Below, in pieces: positions 41,590 to 49,887 of a DNA stretch of 64,000 nucleotides; positions within the stretch are counted from its first letter, which is position 1, and each line of letters begins with the position of its first letter. Where the stretch lies: NCBI RefSeq assembly GCF_025398155.2, contig NZ_CP104562.2, positions 1,984,001 to 2,048,000 of the forward strand, in the 5' to 3' direction. Under the pieces are notes generated by a model. It worked only from the letters and a program-made list of their open reading frames with translations. It was not told the origin of the DNA and searched no databases. This DNA comes from Roseateles amylovorans. GTDB taxonomy: Bacteria > Pseudomonadota > Gammaproteobacteria > Burkholderiales > Burkholderiaceae_C. The translations under genes were made by a program, and so were the position numbers.

Positions 41590-43710
41590 TCATTTCGCGG
41601 TGATCGTCACCGGAATGCTGACGGTGCTGCTCAGGCCGGCCGCATCGTTCACCGTGACCTTGAGCGTGTAGTTGCCGGTCACCGGCCTGGGCCACTTGGC
41701 GGTGACGGTCAGGCCGCTGATCGAGAAGCCCATGCCGGCGGGCACGCCGGTGATGGCGATCGAGGTCGGCGTGGAGGTGGCATCGGTGATGCTGAAGCTG
41801 CCGGTCAGCGCCTTGGCGGCGACGCCTTTCATCGGGCTGAAGGTGATGACCGGCCCGGCCTTCGCGATGGTGACGCTCAGCACGCCCTGGCCGCTCAGTC
41901 CGGTCTTGGTGTCCGTGGCCTTGACCGTGACGCTGTAGCGGCCGGCCACCGGACTGGCCCAACTGATGAGACCGGCGGTGCTGATGCTCATGCCGCCGGG
42001 AGCGCCGGTGAGGCCGTAGGTCACGGCATTCGGCGCGGTCACGGCGACGGTGTACTTCAGCGCGACGCCTGGCTGACCGCTCACGGTGGCGCTGCTCACA
42101 CTCGGCGCGACCGGCGCGGCCGCGGGCGCCGTACTGCCGCTGAGCAACGCCAGTAGGCTGCTCACGTGGGGTGTTCCCAGACCGGTCAACTCGTCATAGC
42201 CGGTCTTGGCCACGCACAGGCTGCAACTGCCGTGTCGGCCTTGGGTGATGTCGGCGAAGGCGCTGGCGTAGTTGCCGGGCACCGCGCCGATCTGTCCGTA
42301 CAGCACGGCGTGCGGCATACCCAACGGCAGCTTGGCGGACAGCGCGCGCTGGGCGTTGGCGATGGCGATCAGTCCGGCCCATTGCGGCGTGGACAGGCTG
42401 GTGCCGCCCACGCTCATCCAATTGACGGCCGCTGAGCCGGGCGTCATCACGGCGACGTACTGACCGGTGGCCGAATCGGCATTGAAGGCCACATCGGCGA
42501 CGGTCCGGCGGGCATAACCGGTGAAACCGGGCACGTTGGCCGCCTGGTAGCTCGGCTTGGTGGTGTAGGCGCTGACGCCGCCGCCCGTGCCCGACCACGC
42601 CACCTCGCTGCGCGCGCCGGTGCCGTTGTAGCTCAGCGTGGTGCCGCCGACGGCGACGACATAGGGCGAGACCGAGGGCCAGCTGACTGCGACGCCGGAA
42701 TCGCCGGTGGCCGCCAGATAGGTCATCCTGGCGCCGGTGAAGGCGCTGTCGTAGGCGGCGGTGTAGGTGCCCTCATTCGCGCCGAAGCTCATCGAGACCA
42801 CGCCGGGACCCATGGCATTGGCCAGCTTGATGGCGCCGATCAGGCTGTTCAACGAGGCGTCGACGGCTTCGATCAACACCAGCCGCGCCAGCGGCGCGGT
42901 GGCGTGGACCCATTGCACGTCCAGTGCGATTTCGGTGGCCCAGCCCGAGTCATAGCCGGGTGCGGTCGCGGTCAGGGTGCCGGTCGGTGTGGCGTAGACC
43001 TGCGAGAACTCGCAGGTCTTGGCCGACGCGGCGGCCAGCGGCAGCGCGGTATTGGTGGCAATGGCCTTGGTGGTGCAGGTGGGCAGACCGAACTTCGCAT
43101 TGAAGGCGGCCAGTTCCGCTGCCACGTTGGGATTGTGCTTGGCGTTGACGATGTAGACCGTCTGGCCGGCGCCCAGGGCGGCGGCCTGCGCGGCGGTGAG
43201 CGTGGCGCCGGCGCCCAGCAAGGCCGGCATGCCGTAGGCGGCGCGGATCTGCGCCGGGGTGTAGGTGGTGACGGCGGCGCCGGATGCTTGAGGCGCGGCC
43301 TGGCCGTTGCCGCTGGCGAGCGCCCGGCTGCGCTGAGCGAACAGCAGGGCGTCCAGACTCAGCCGCTGGGTGGACAAGCCCGCCAGGGCCGCCGGGATGT
43401 GCTGTGAATGCGGCGCCTGCAGCGCGGTGGCGGACGGATTCGCCGGATCGGTATCGGCGGGCTCGTCCAGGATCACCGGCGCGGCGTGGAAGGTCGGTTG
43501 GGCCTGGACGGTGGCGCCTTCGACGGTCGCGGTCGCGTCCGGTTGGGCGAGCTTGAACACCAGCGGGGCCGACGCGGCGGTACTGGCGGCGGCGGCGGTG
43601 TCCGCCGAGGTGTCTTGTCCACCGCCGCAGGCACTGAGGGCGGCGGCCGACACGGCGCACAGCCACAGAGCGCTGCGGTGGGAGGTCTTCGCGGGGGCGA
43701 GCTGTCGCAT
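41590..43710 (-). CDS. Secreted S53 (sedolisin-like) serine-carboxyl peptidase with C-terminal Ig-like domains
   Basis: This 706-residue exported protease begins with a lipoprotein-type signal (LWLCAVSAAALSAC, Cys28). A pro-region follows, then the S53 catalytic domain with Glu260 and Asp264 (GWATEIALDVQWVHA), Asp337 in TYLAATGDSG and the nucleophile Ser438 in SVGGTSLSTPQWAG. The calcium site looks present (DITQG, GYDELTGLGTP). Residues ~560-706 form two putative-Ig repeats (GVALKYTVAVTAPN, GYSVTV-like RYSVTVKATD, NYTLKVTVNDAAGLSS). The mRNA leader carries a c-di-GMP riboswitch, so expression should follow the motile/sessile switch. Confidence 0.93.
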   Translation of the reverse strand: MRQLAPAKTSHRSALWLCAVSAAALSACGGGQDTSADTAAAASTAASAPLVFKLAQPDATATVEGATVQAQPTFHAAPVILDEPADTDPANPSATALQAPHSQHIPAALAGLSTQRLSLDALLFAQRSRALASGNGQAAPQASGAAVTTYTPAQIRAAYGMPALLGAGATLTAAQAAALGAGQTVYIVNAKHNPNVAAELAAFNAKFGLPTCTTKAIATNTALPLAAASAKTCEFSQVYATPTGTLTATAPGYDSGWATEIALDVQWVHATAPLARLVLIEAVDASLNSLIGAIKLANAMGPGVVSMSFGANEGTYTAAYDSAFTGARMTYLAATGDSGVAVSWPSVSPYVVAVGGTTLSYNGTGARSEVAWSGTGGGVSAYTTKPSYQAANVPGFTGYARRTVADVAFNADSATGQYVAVMTPGSAAVNWMSVGGTSLSTPQWAGLIAIANAQRALSAKLPLGMPHAVLYGQIGAVPGNYASAFADITQGRHGSCSLCVAKTGYDELTGLGTPHVSSLLALLSGSTAPAAAPVAPSVSSATVSGQPGVALKYTVAVTAPNAVTYGLTGAPGGMSISTAGLISWASPVAGRYSVTVKATDTKTGLSGQGVLSVTIAKAGPVITFSPMKGVAAKALTGSFSITDATSTPTSIAITGVPAGMGFSISGLTVTAKWPRPVTGNYTLKVTVNDAAGLSSTVSIPVTITAK

Positions 43711-43802
43711 GGGGGTCCTCGGGCGATTCAAACCAGGGCGAGGGCCACGCGAACACAACGGTCACCGGCGACAGTGACAGGTCCGGCGCAGGGCCGGGCC
43801 TT

Positions 43803-43890
43803 CTCATTGGCAACCCCGCTGCCGTGGCGCTGTCGCGCGGTAGGCCGGTGGCTTTGCGTCCCCGCTTTTCAACGGGTTTGCCCTCAGACA
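43803..43890 (-). promoter_or_regulatory. Cyclic-di-GMP-I (GEMM-I) riboswitch
   Basis: Read on the minus strand, the leader of the S53 gene has the GEMM-I aptamer blocks in order. These are GGGCAAACC; a P2 hairpin CGTT-GAAA-AGCG with its GNRA tetraloop; GGGACGCAAAGCC; ACCGGCCTA; a variable P3 arm; and CAGCGGGGTTGCC. The same blocks and spacing occur in the Vibrio Vc2 aptamer. The start codon is about 93 bases downstream. The intervening bases can form GGCCCGGC..GCCGGACC and GTCAC..GTGAC hairpins that could serve as expression platform. On/off direction cannot be read directly. Confidence 0.95.
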
Positions 43891-44211
43891 TCGAAGCTTG
43901 CGATCGCCCAGGACCTGGTACTCATCGCAACTGGGCTGCACCTTAGTTGGGGCTGTACGGCAAGGATAGAGGGCGTTACAAGACGGCAGATCGCCGCGTG
44001 AAATGAGCACGGCTTTGCCGGACGTGACCCGCATTTGACCGTCAGCTCACTGCAAGCTTCGGTGCGGTTTGGTGCAGCTCGATGCGGGATGAGGCCGATG
44101 AACACGGGCATCGCTTGCCCTGTCGGCGCGGGGTGGGTCGGTCCCGCGCCACGGTCTCGCGGTGAGTGCCGACCTGCCAGGGTCGGCGGCCGGTCGGGGT
44201 AGGCTTGGTCC
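43891..44211. other. Divergent spacer upstream of the riboswitch and the HTH gene
   Basis: This 321-base stretch must contain the promoter that transcribes the riboswitch leftward and the promoter of the plus-strand regulator gene at 44212. I see no further RNA motif or credible gene. Codon-like open frames here are short and Arg-rich. Confidence 0.5.
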
Positions 44212-45438
44212 ATGATGGATTCCCTGATTGCCGCGGCGGGCCGCGCGTTGATGGCCGGCGATCCGCTGAGTGCGCTCAACCGCGTGGCCTTGCGCAACGA
44301 TCCGCCCGCGCTGGCCTTGCGCGGCATCGCGATGGCGCAGCTCGGGGAGTTGGCGCGGTCACGCGAGCTGCTGAGCAGCGCCAGGCGACGGTTCGGACCG
44401 GAGGAGGTGCTGGCCCGGGCGCGATGCACGGTGGCCGAGGCCGAAGTGGCTTTGGCTTTGCGGGACCTGGGCGGGTCGCTCCGACCCCTGGAGACCGCTG
44501 CCGCTGCGTTGGCCGATCGCGGCGACCATGGCAATGCCCTGCACGCCCGGCTGATCGCGGTGCGACGGCTGTTGCTGCTGGGCCGCCTTGACGCTGCAGC
44601 GTCAGCCCTGCAGACCCTGGACGTGCGGCGCCTGGTCTCGCCCGCGCTGCAGACCGTGGCTGAACTGGCCCATGCCGAGATCGCGCTGCGGACGCTGCGC
44701 ACCGGGTCCGCCGAGGCCGCGTTGAGCCGGGCTCGAGCTGCCGCCGGGCAGGCCGGCGTGCCGGCGCTTCAGGCCGAGGTGGACGAGGCCGTGGGCGCCT
44801 TGCACCGCCCTGCGGCGCGATGGGTTCGAGCGGGCATCGAGCAGCCCCTTCGGTTGGCCGAGGTCGAGGCCTTGCTCGCCACCGGCGCGCTGGTGGTGGA
44901 TGGCTGCCGGCGCGGTCTGCAGGCGGGCGATGCGTGGCAGTCCCTGGCGCGGCGGCCGGTGCTCTTCACACTGGCCTGCGCCTTGGCGGAACAGTGGCCC
45001 GGCGGTGTGCCGCGCGAGGTGTTGATCGCTCGTGCCTTCCGCATCCGCCGCCCCGACGAAACGCACCGCGTGCGGCTGCGGGTGCAGATGGGCCGGCTGC
45101 GCGCGCTGCTCGCGCCGGTGGCCCGCATCGAGGCCAGGGACCGCGGATTCGCCTTGGTGACCCCCGGCGATCGGCCAGTGGTGGTGTTGCGCCCGCCCGT
45201 CGATGGGGAGGCCGCGTCCTTGCAGGCCTTGCTGGCCGATGGTGCGCCGTGGTCCACCTCCTCGCTGGCGCTGGCGCTGGGCGAGAGTCAACGCAGCATT
45301 CAGCGCGCGCTGGCCTCGCTGCAGGCGACTGCAAGGGCGCGGTCGATCGGGCAGGGGCGAGCCCAGCGTTGGCTCAGCGCCCCGATGGTCGGATTCACGA
45401 CGATCTTGTTACTCCCCGCGTCCGTGCCAATTGCCTAG
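44212..45438 (+). CDS. TPR-like protein with a winged-helix DNA-binding region
   Basis: This 408-residue cytosolic protein has a helical repeat region (~1-190) of Leu/Ala-rich pairs resembling tetratricopeptide repeats (LALRGIAMAQLGELARSRELLSSARRRF). It is followed by a winged-helix-like segment (RPVLFTLACALAEQWPGGVPREVLIARAFRIRRPDETHRVRLRVQMGRLRALL), as in OmpR/BTAD-type regulators. A second helix-turn-helix-like stretch ends it (SSLALALGESQRSIQRALASLQ). No enzymatic motif is seen. It precedes an SRPBCC gene by 39 bases in the same orientation and may control it; that is inference. Confidence 0.75.
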   Translation: MMDSLIAAAGRALMAGDPLSALNRVALRNDPPALALRGIAMAQLGELARSRELLSSARRRFGPEEVLARARCTVAEAEVALALRDLGGSLRPLETAAAALADRGDHGNALHARLIAVRRLLLLGRLDAAASALQTLDVRRLVSPALQTVAELAHAEIALRTLRTGSAEAALSRARAAAGQAGVPALQAEVDEAVGALHRPAARWVRAGIEQPLRLAEVEALLATGALVVDGCRRGLQAGDAWQSLARRPVLFTLACALAEQWPGGVPREVLIARAFRIRRPDETHRVRLRVQMGRLRALLAPVARIEARDRGFALVTPGDRPVVVLRPPVDGEAASLQALLADGAPWSTSSLALALGESQRSIQRALASLQATARARSIGQGRAQRWLSAPMVGFTTILLLPASVPIA

Positions 45439-45477
45439 AGTGATCCCACCGCATCACGCGAAGATTTGGAGCGCAGC

Positions 45478-45936
45478 ATGGTCGATATCGTTCACAGAAT
45501 GGGCATCAAGGCGCCGCCCGACAAGGTCTTTGCCGCGCTCGGCACCCTTGAGGGTCTCGCCGGCTGGTGGACCCGGGACACCACCGGCCACGCGCAGCCC
45601 CTGGGCCGGATCAGGTTCCGGTTCTGCAATGCCGCCGGCACCGAGTTGGGCGCGTTCGACATGGAGGTGCTGACCCAGGACCCCGACCAGGCGGTGCGTT
45701 GGCGCGTCAAGGAGGGGCCGGCCGAATGGGTCGGCACTGACATCGAGTTCCTGCTTGCGCAGCAGGATGAGTTCACCATCGTGAATTTCGCCCATCGTCA
45801 TTGGCGCGAGGAGGCGGCGTTCATGGCCCACTGCAGCATGAAGTGGGCGACCTTCCTGCTCAGCCTGCGCGAGTGGGTGGAGACGGGGCGCGGCCGGCCG
45901 TCGCCGGATGACCTGAAGATCGACAACTGGAACTAG
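45478..45936 (+). CDS. SRPBCC (AHSA1-like) domain protein
   Basis: This 152-residue START/Bet v1-type fold protein begins VDIVHRMGIKAPPDKVFAALGTLEGLAGWWTRDTTG, the usual N-terminal helix-grip pattern, and ends with a long C-terminal helix (HCSMKWATFLLSLREWVETGRG). Such proteins bind hydrophobic ligands. The ATG at 45478 has GGAG six bases upstream; an in-frame TTG at 45466 is less likely. It is followed after 8 bases by the propeller gene, so they are probably co-transcribed. Confidence 0.88.
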   Translation: MVDIVHRMGIKAPPDKVFAALGTLEGLAGWWTRDTTGHAQPLGRIRFRFCNAAGTELGAFDMEVLTQDPDQAVRWRVKEGPAEWVGTDIEFLLAQQDEFTIVNFAHRHWREEAAFMAHCSMKWATFLLSLREWVETGRGRPSPDDLKIDNWN

Positions 45937-45944
45937 GTGAGCCC

Positions 45945-46577
45945 ATGCGAAAGAAAAACGCAGAGATCGTGCGCGAGTACGGCCCTTTCGACGGTGCCCC
46001 GTCGGTCCATGGGGTGACCCATGACGGCGAGCGGGTGTGGGTGGCCACCGGCACGCGGCTGCTGGCCATCGATCCCGACCAGGGCGAGGTGGCCCGCACC
46101 CTGGACAGGGCCTGCGACGCCGGCACGGCGTTCGATGGCCGGCATCTCTATCAACTGGCCGAGGCGCGCATCGACAAGATCGATCCGGCGAGTGGACGGG
46201 TCATTGCGTCCATTCCAGCGCCCGGGCATGGCCTGGACTCGGGACTGGCCTGGGCCGAGGGCAGCCTGTGGGTGGGGCAGTACCGCGATCGCAAGATTCA
46301 CCGCATCGACCCGGCCAATGGCGCCATCCTGCGCACCATTGAGTCCGACCGTTTCGTCACCGGCGTGACCTGGGTGGACGGCGAGCTCTGGCACGGCACC
46401 TGGGAGGGTGACGAAAGCGACATCCGACGGATCGACCCCGACAGTGGCGCCGTGCTGGACCAACTGACCATGCCGGCCGGCACCGGGGTGAGCGGTCTGG
46501 AGTCCGATGGCGCTGGTCTTTTCTATTGCGGCGGCGGGGCCAGCGGGAAAGTGCGCGCGGTGAAGCGGCCGCGGTAG
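45945..46577 (+). CDS. Beta-propeller protein (glutamine cyclotransferase/PQQ-like repeats)
   Basis: This 210-residue protein is built of repeated blades with the pattern W/LxxIDPxxGxVxxTI: LLAIDPDQGEVARTL, IDKIDPASGRVIASI, IHRIDPANGAILRTI, IRRIDPDSGAVLDQL. That gives four to five blades. There is no signal peptide, so it should be cytosolic. The repeat resembles plant-type glutaminyl cyclase and Vgb-like propellers, but catalytic residues are not recognisable. It is the third gene of the HTH-SRPBCC-propeller run. Confidence 0.82.
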   Translation: MRKKNAEIVREYGPFDGAPSVHGVTHDGERVWVATGTRLLAIDPDQGEVARTLDRACDAGTAFDGRHLYQLAEARIDKIDPASGRVIASIPAPGHGLDSGLAWAEGSLWVGQYRDRKIHRIDPANGAILRTIESDRFVTGVTWVDGELWHGTWEGDESDIRRIDPDSGAVLDQLTMPAGTGVSGLESDGAGLFYCGGGASGKVRAVKRPR

Positions 46578-46759
46578 TCCGTCTCCGTCGGAGGCTCCGG
46601 CAGACAGCCCCGGCAGGCTGATGCGCGGGATGGCCGATGCAAGCGGGCGGGGCCGGCTCGGAGGTCCTGGATGGTGACGCATGGGCCGCGCGCCGTCGAG
46701 CCTGCGCTGAACGGCGTGAAGGCGTTGTCCATGCCGCGCTTGCGCGAACCACGGCCACC

Positions 46760-47902
46760 CTAGCGGCGAACCTCCAGCGGCGACTTGCCGGTCCACCGCT
46801 TGAAAGCATGCCGGAAGCTGTTCGCGTCACTGAAGTCCAGGGCCGCGGCGATGTCTTCCAGTGACAGCGAGGTGCTGCCCAGGTAGTCCAGCGCCAGCGC
46901 GTGCCGCACGCTGGACAGCAGCTCGCTGAAGGAGGTGCCTTCGTCGCTCAGGCGCCGCCTGAGCGTGCGCGAGGTCATGCACAGCGACGAGGCCACGTCC
47001 TCGATGCCGGGAAAGCGCCCCGGAATGCGGGTGAGCTCTTCATAAACGCGGCGGGTCAGTCCCGCCTGCCAGGCAATCTGGGACAGCAGCCGCTCACAGG
47101 TCTCGGACATCTGGGCCGCCGTGATCGGATTGGCCATCTGCGGCGCCCGGTCCAGCCATTCGCGCGGGTAGTGCAGCTCATTGCGAGTGTGGCCGAAGGT
47201 GACGGGGCAGCCCAGCGTTCTTGCCACGTCGTCCGCATGCGCGGGCGCTGGCATGGCGTAGAGCGCTTCGACCGGTCGGCACCACGGGCCCATCACGTCC
47301 GTGATCAGGGTGACGTGGCCGGCGAACTGCACGTCCAGGAAGAAGCGGTACTGCTCGGGGGTGAGTGCCAGCAGGGCGAGCTCGTCATGGGTGGGCAGGT
47401 GCCAGACGGCCGTGCCGCCGTCCTCCGAGCGTCGGACGGGCATGACCGGCGTCCCGAGCGCGTGGTAGCGCATCGACATCTCGAAGCCCTCGCGCATCGT
47501 CGCCGTGCACAGCATGGCGTAGCCGTAAAGCCCATAGCAGCTGATGTGCAGACGCTGCCCCACCCGCAGGCCCAGCTCGGGCGCCGGGCACAGCCGCACC
47601 GCATTGCGGCCCACCGTCAGCAACTGTTGCACCGAGGTGCGCGTGGCAGGGTCGTCGATCTGCGCCGAGCTCAGCCCGGTGCCGGCCAGCGCACGCTCAC
47701 TGCACACACCGAATTCGTCCAGGGCCTGAACCAGGGTGAGGATCTTCAGCGGGGCATAAAGACGTTCTCGCAGGCTGAGTGCCGTGTGGCCGGCGAAGGG
47801 GCCGGAGGACACGGTTTGGGGGGGCGGTACAGAGACGTCAAGCATGGTCGCGGAGAGTGGATGTTCGTAGCCGACGCGGAGTATTGCAGCCGGCGATGAC
47901 AT
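46760..47902 (-). CDS. AraC-family regulator of the OruR/ArgR-like type
   Basis: This ~380-residue regulator has an N-terminal arabinose-binding-like domain (LRERLYAPLKILTLVQALDEFGVCSERALAGTGL, then GLRVGQRLHISCYGLYGYAMLCTATMREGF). The AraC DNA-binding domain is at the C-terminus (GIEDVASSLCMTSRTLRRRLSDEGTSFSELLSSVRHALALDYL, then ALDFSDANSFRHAFKRWTGKSPLEVRR). Starts at 47902 and 47845 are both plausible. It is divergent from the efflux/oxidase operon, and a 21-bp-spaced direct repeat lies just upstream, suggesting it controls that operon and itself. Confidence 0.9.
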   Translation of the reverse strand: MSSPAAILRVGYEHPLSATMLDVSVPPPQTVSSGPFAGHTALSLRERLYAPLKILTLVQALDEFGVCSERALAGTGLSSAQIDDPATRTSVQQLLTVGRNAVRLCPAPELGLRVGQRLHISCYGLYGYAMLCTATMREGFEMSMRYHALGTPVMPVRRSEDGGTAVWHLPTHDELALLALTPEQYRFFLDVQFAGHVTLITDVMGPWCRPVEALYAMPAPAHADDVARTLGCPVTFGHTRNELHYPREWLDRAPQMANPITAAQMSETCERLLSQIAWQAGLTRRVYEELTRIPGRFPGIEDVASSLCMTSRTLRRRLSDEGTSFSELLSSVRHALALDYLGSTSLSLEDIAAALDFSDANSFRHAFKRWTGKSPLEVRR

Positions 47903-47918
47903 GGAGCGCCGAGTGATT

Positions 47919-47957
47919 GGACAACGTTGTCCGACTGGATGCGCAGGCTGTCCGACT
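47919..47957. promoter_or_regulatory. Palindrome plus 21-bp-phased direct repeat, probable AraC-type operator
   Basis: GGACAACGTTGTCC (47919-47932) is a perfect 14-bp palindrome. Its right half begins a 9-base direct repeat, TGTCCGACT, at 47928-47936 and again at 47949-47957. The 21-base period equals two helical turns, the usual arrangement for AraC-family half-sites. The site is 17-55 bases upstream of the AraC-type gene and about 250 bases from the MFS gene on the other side. The rest of this 307-base spacer shows nothing else clear. Confidence 0.6.
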
Positions 47958-48209
47958 TTGACTTTTCGCTGGCCCTCCCAGCGGACAGACTTCTGCACGT
48001 CGAGCGCCGTCCCATCTGCCATTGGCACGACGGCCGCCTTGCGGAGGGCCCGATCCCGGGATGAACGATCGGGGGCATCTCCGCCAGCTGTCCTCCTGAT
48101 CTCCCCTGAGGGGTCATCCCAGTGTCATCCAGATTGCCCAACAGGATCTGCCGGCCACAAGGCCGGCCGTCGGGTTGGCGGACTGTCCACCCCACTCACC
48201 CCGACTCGA

Positions 48210-49868
48210 ATGAACGCGCTTTCGCCCTCGCCATCCATCCAGACCGGGTTCTCACCCTCGCGTGCGGCGATCGGGGCGCTGCTGGGGCTGACCCAGGGCT
48301 TCGGGCTGTATCTGGTGAGCAACAACCTCGGTGCCATCCAGGGATCGCTGGGGGCGACGGCGGCCGAGGCCAGTTGGCTCACCACCGCCTACTTCGCGAC
48401 CGCCCTGTGGGCCTCGCTGCTGATCACCAAGATTCGGCTGCAGGTCGGGCTGAGGATCTTCACCGTGGCCAGCCTGTGGCTGTTCCTGGGCGTCGCGGTC
48501 TTGCATCAACTGGCCGACAACCTGGGCTCGGCCCTGGCAGTGCGCGCCGCGCTGGGCCTGGCCGCCGCGCCGCTGAGCACGCTGGCAATCTACTACATGC
48601 TGGAAGCGCTGCCGCCACGGTGGGCGCCGGTGGCGCTGCTGGCGGGCTTCACCTTCCTTCAGCTGCCGGGACCGCTGAGCCGCGTGCTGGCGCCGGATCT
48701 GTTGGTGTCCGGTCGCTGGCAGGGCCTGTTCCTGCTGGATGTGGCCCTGGCCCTGCTGAGCCTGGCCGCCATCCATGCGGTGCCGTTGAAACCGCAGCCG
48801 CGGCAGCCGGTGTTTGGCCGTGGCGACCTGCTGAGCGTGCCGCTCTACGCGGTCGGCCTGGTCCTGTTGTGCGTGGTCGTCTCTCAGGGGCGGCTGGCTT
48901 GGTGGGCTGACGCACCCTGGTTGGGCGCGTGCCTGGCTGGCGCCATCGCCTGCCTCGGGCTGTATGTGCTGGTCGACCTCAACCGTGTCAGTCCGCTGCT
49001 GGACCTGCGCTGGCTGACGCAGCCCTACATGCTGCGTTTCGTGGCGGGCGTGCTGCTGTTTCGCATCGTGCTGTCGGAGCAGAACGTGGGCGTGGTGGGC
49101 CTGATGTCGGCGCTGGGCCAGACCAATGAGCAGATGCAGCTGCTGTTCGCGTTGGTCAGCGTGGGACTGGTGGCCGGGTTTGCGCTGGCGCCGGTGATCG
49201 CGGCCCGCTGCGGCACGCCGTGGCTGTCGGTGCTGGCCGCAGCCCTGGTGGTGGTCGCTGCCGTCATGGACAGCGAGGCCAGCGCGCTCAGCCGCCCCGA
49301 GCAGTTCCATCTGAGCCAAGGGTTGATGGCGGTCGCGCTGGGGCTGTTCTTCTCGGCGTCGCTGCTGCTGGGTTTCGGTCCGGTGATGGCGGAGGGCGGA
49401 CAGCATCTGGTGAGTCTGCTCGCTGCCTTCAGTGGGGCGCAACTGATGGGCAGCCTGTTCGGGTCGGCCTGGGCCAGCACCTTCGTGGCGCAGCGGCAGA
49501 CCTGGCATGTCCACGCGCTGACCGAGCAGATGGCGACGGGGAATCCGCTGCTGGCCCAACAGGTGGCGCATGTCAGCGGCTGGGCCGGACAGCTGACCGG
49601 CGACCCGGTGAGCCGCGCCCAGCAAGGGTTGGCGTTGCTGCTGCAGCAGATCACCCGCGAGTCGACGGTGCTGGCCTACAACGACCTGTTCCAGCGGATG
49701 GCCCTCCTGGCCGCCGCCATGACGCTGTGGCTCACGGTGCTGGCTTGGCGCGCGCATCGCCGCCGGGTCCACGACTCCGGCACATCCCCCTCATCTCCGG
49801 CATCCCCTCCGGCATCCCCTCCCGCATCCGGTGCATCCACCGCATCAGCGTCGCCCCGTTCTGTCTGA
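48210..49868 (+). CDS. MFS drug exporter, EmrB/DHA2-like, 14 membrane segments
   Basis: This 552-residue inner-membrane exporter starts with GALLGLTQGFGLYLVSNNLGAIQGSLGATAAEASWLTTAY, typical of the DHA2 (EmrB/QacA) group, and has about 14 hydrophobic segments. It also has a Ser/Pro/Ala repeat tail (SPASPPASPPASGAS) in the cytosol. With the following HlyD and NodT genes it would form a tripartite pump crossing both membranes. The frame is open upstream to 47901, but the ATG at 48210 starts the conserved region. Substrate unknown. Confidence 0.92.
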   Translation: MNALSPSPSIQTGFSPSRAAIGALLGLTQGFGLYLVSNNLGAIQGSLGATAAEASWLTTAYFATALWASLLITKIRLQVGLRIFTVASLWLFLGVAVLHQLADNLGSALAVRAALGLAAAPLSTLAIYYMLEALPPRWAPVALLAGFTFLQLPGPLSRVLAPDLLVSGRWQGLFLLDVALALLSLAAIHAVPLKPQPRQPVFGRGDLLSVPLYAVGLVLLCVVVSQGRLAWWADAPWLGACLAGAIACLGLYVLVDLNRVSPLLDLRWLTQPYMLRFVAGVLLFRIVLSEQNVGVVGLMSALGQTNEQMQLLFALVSVGLVAGFALAPVIAARCGTPWLSVLAAALVVVAAVMDSEASALSRPEQFHLSQGLMAVALGLFFSASLLLGFGPVMAEGGQHLVSLLAAFSGAQLMGSLFGSAWASTFVAQRQTWHVHALTEQMATGNPLLAQQVAHVSGWAGQLTGDPVSRAQQGLALLLQQITRESTVLAYNDLFQRMALLAAAMTLWLTVLAWRAHRRRVHDSGTSPSSPASPPASPPASGASTASASPRSV

Positions 49869-49887
49869 CCACGAAAGATCTGCAGTC

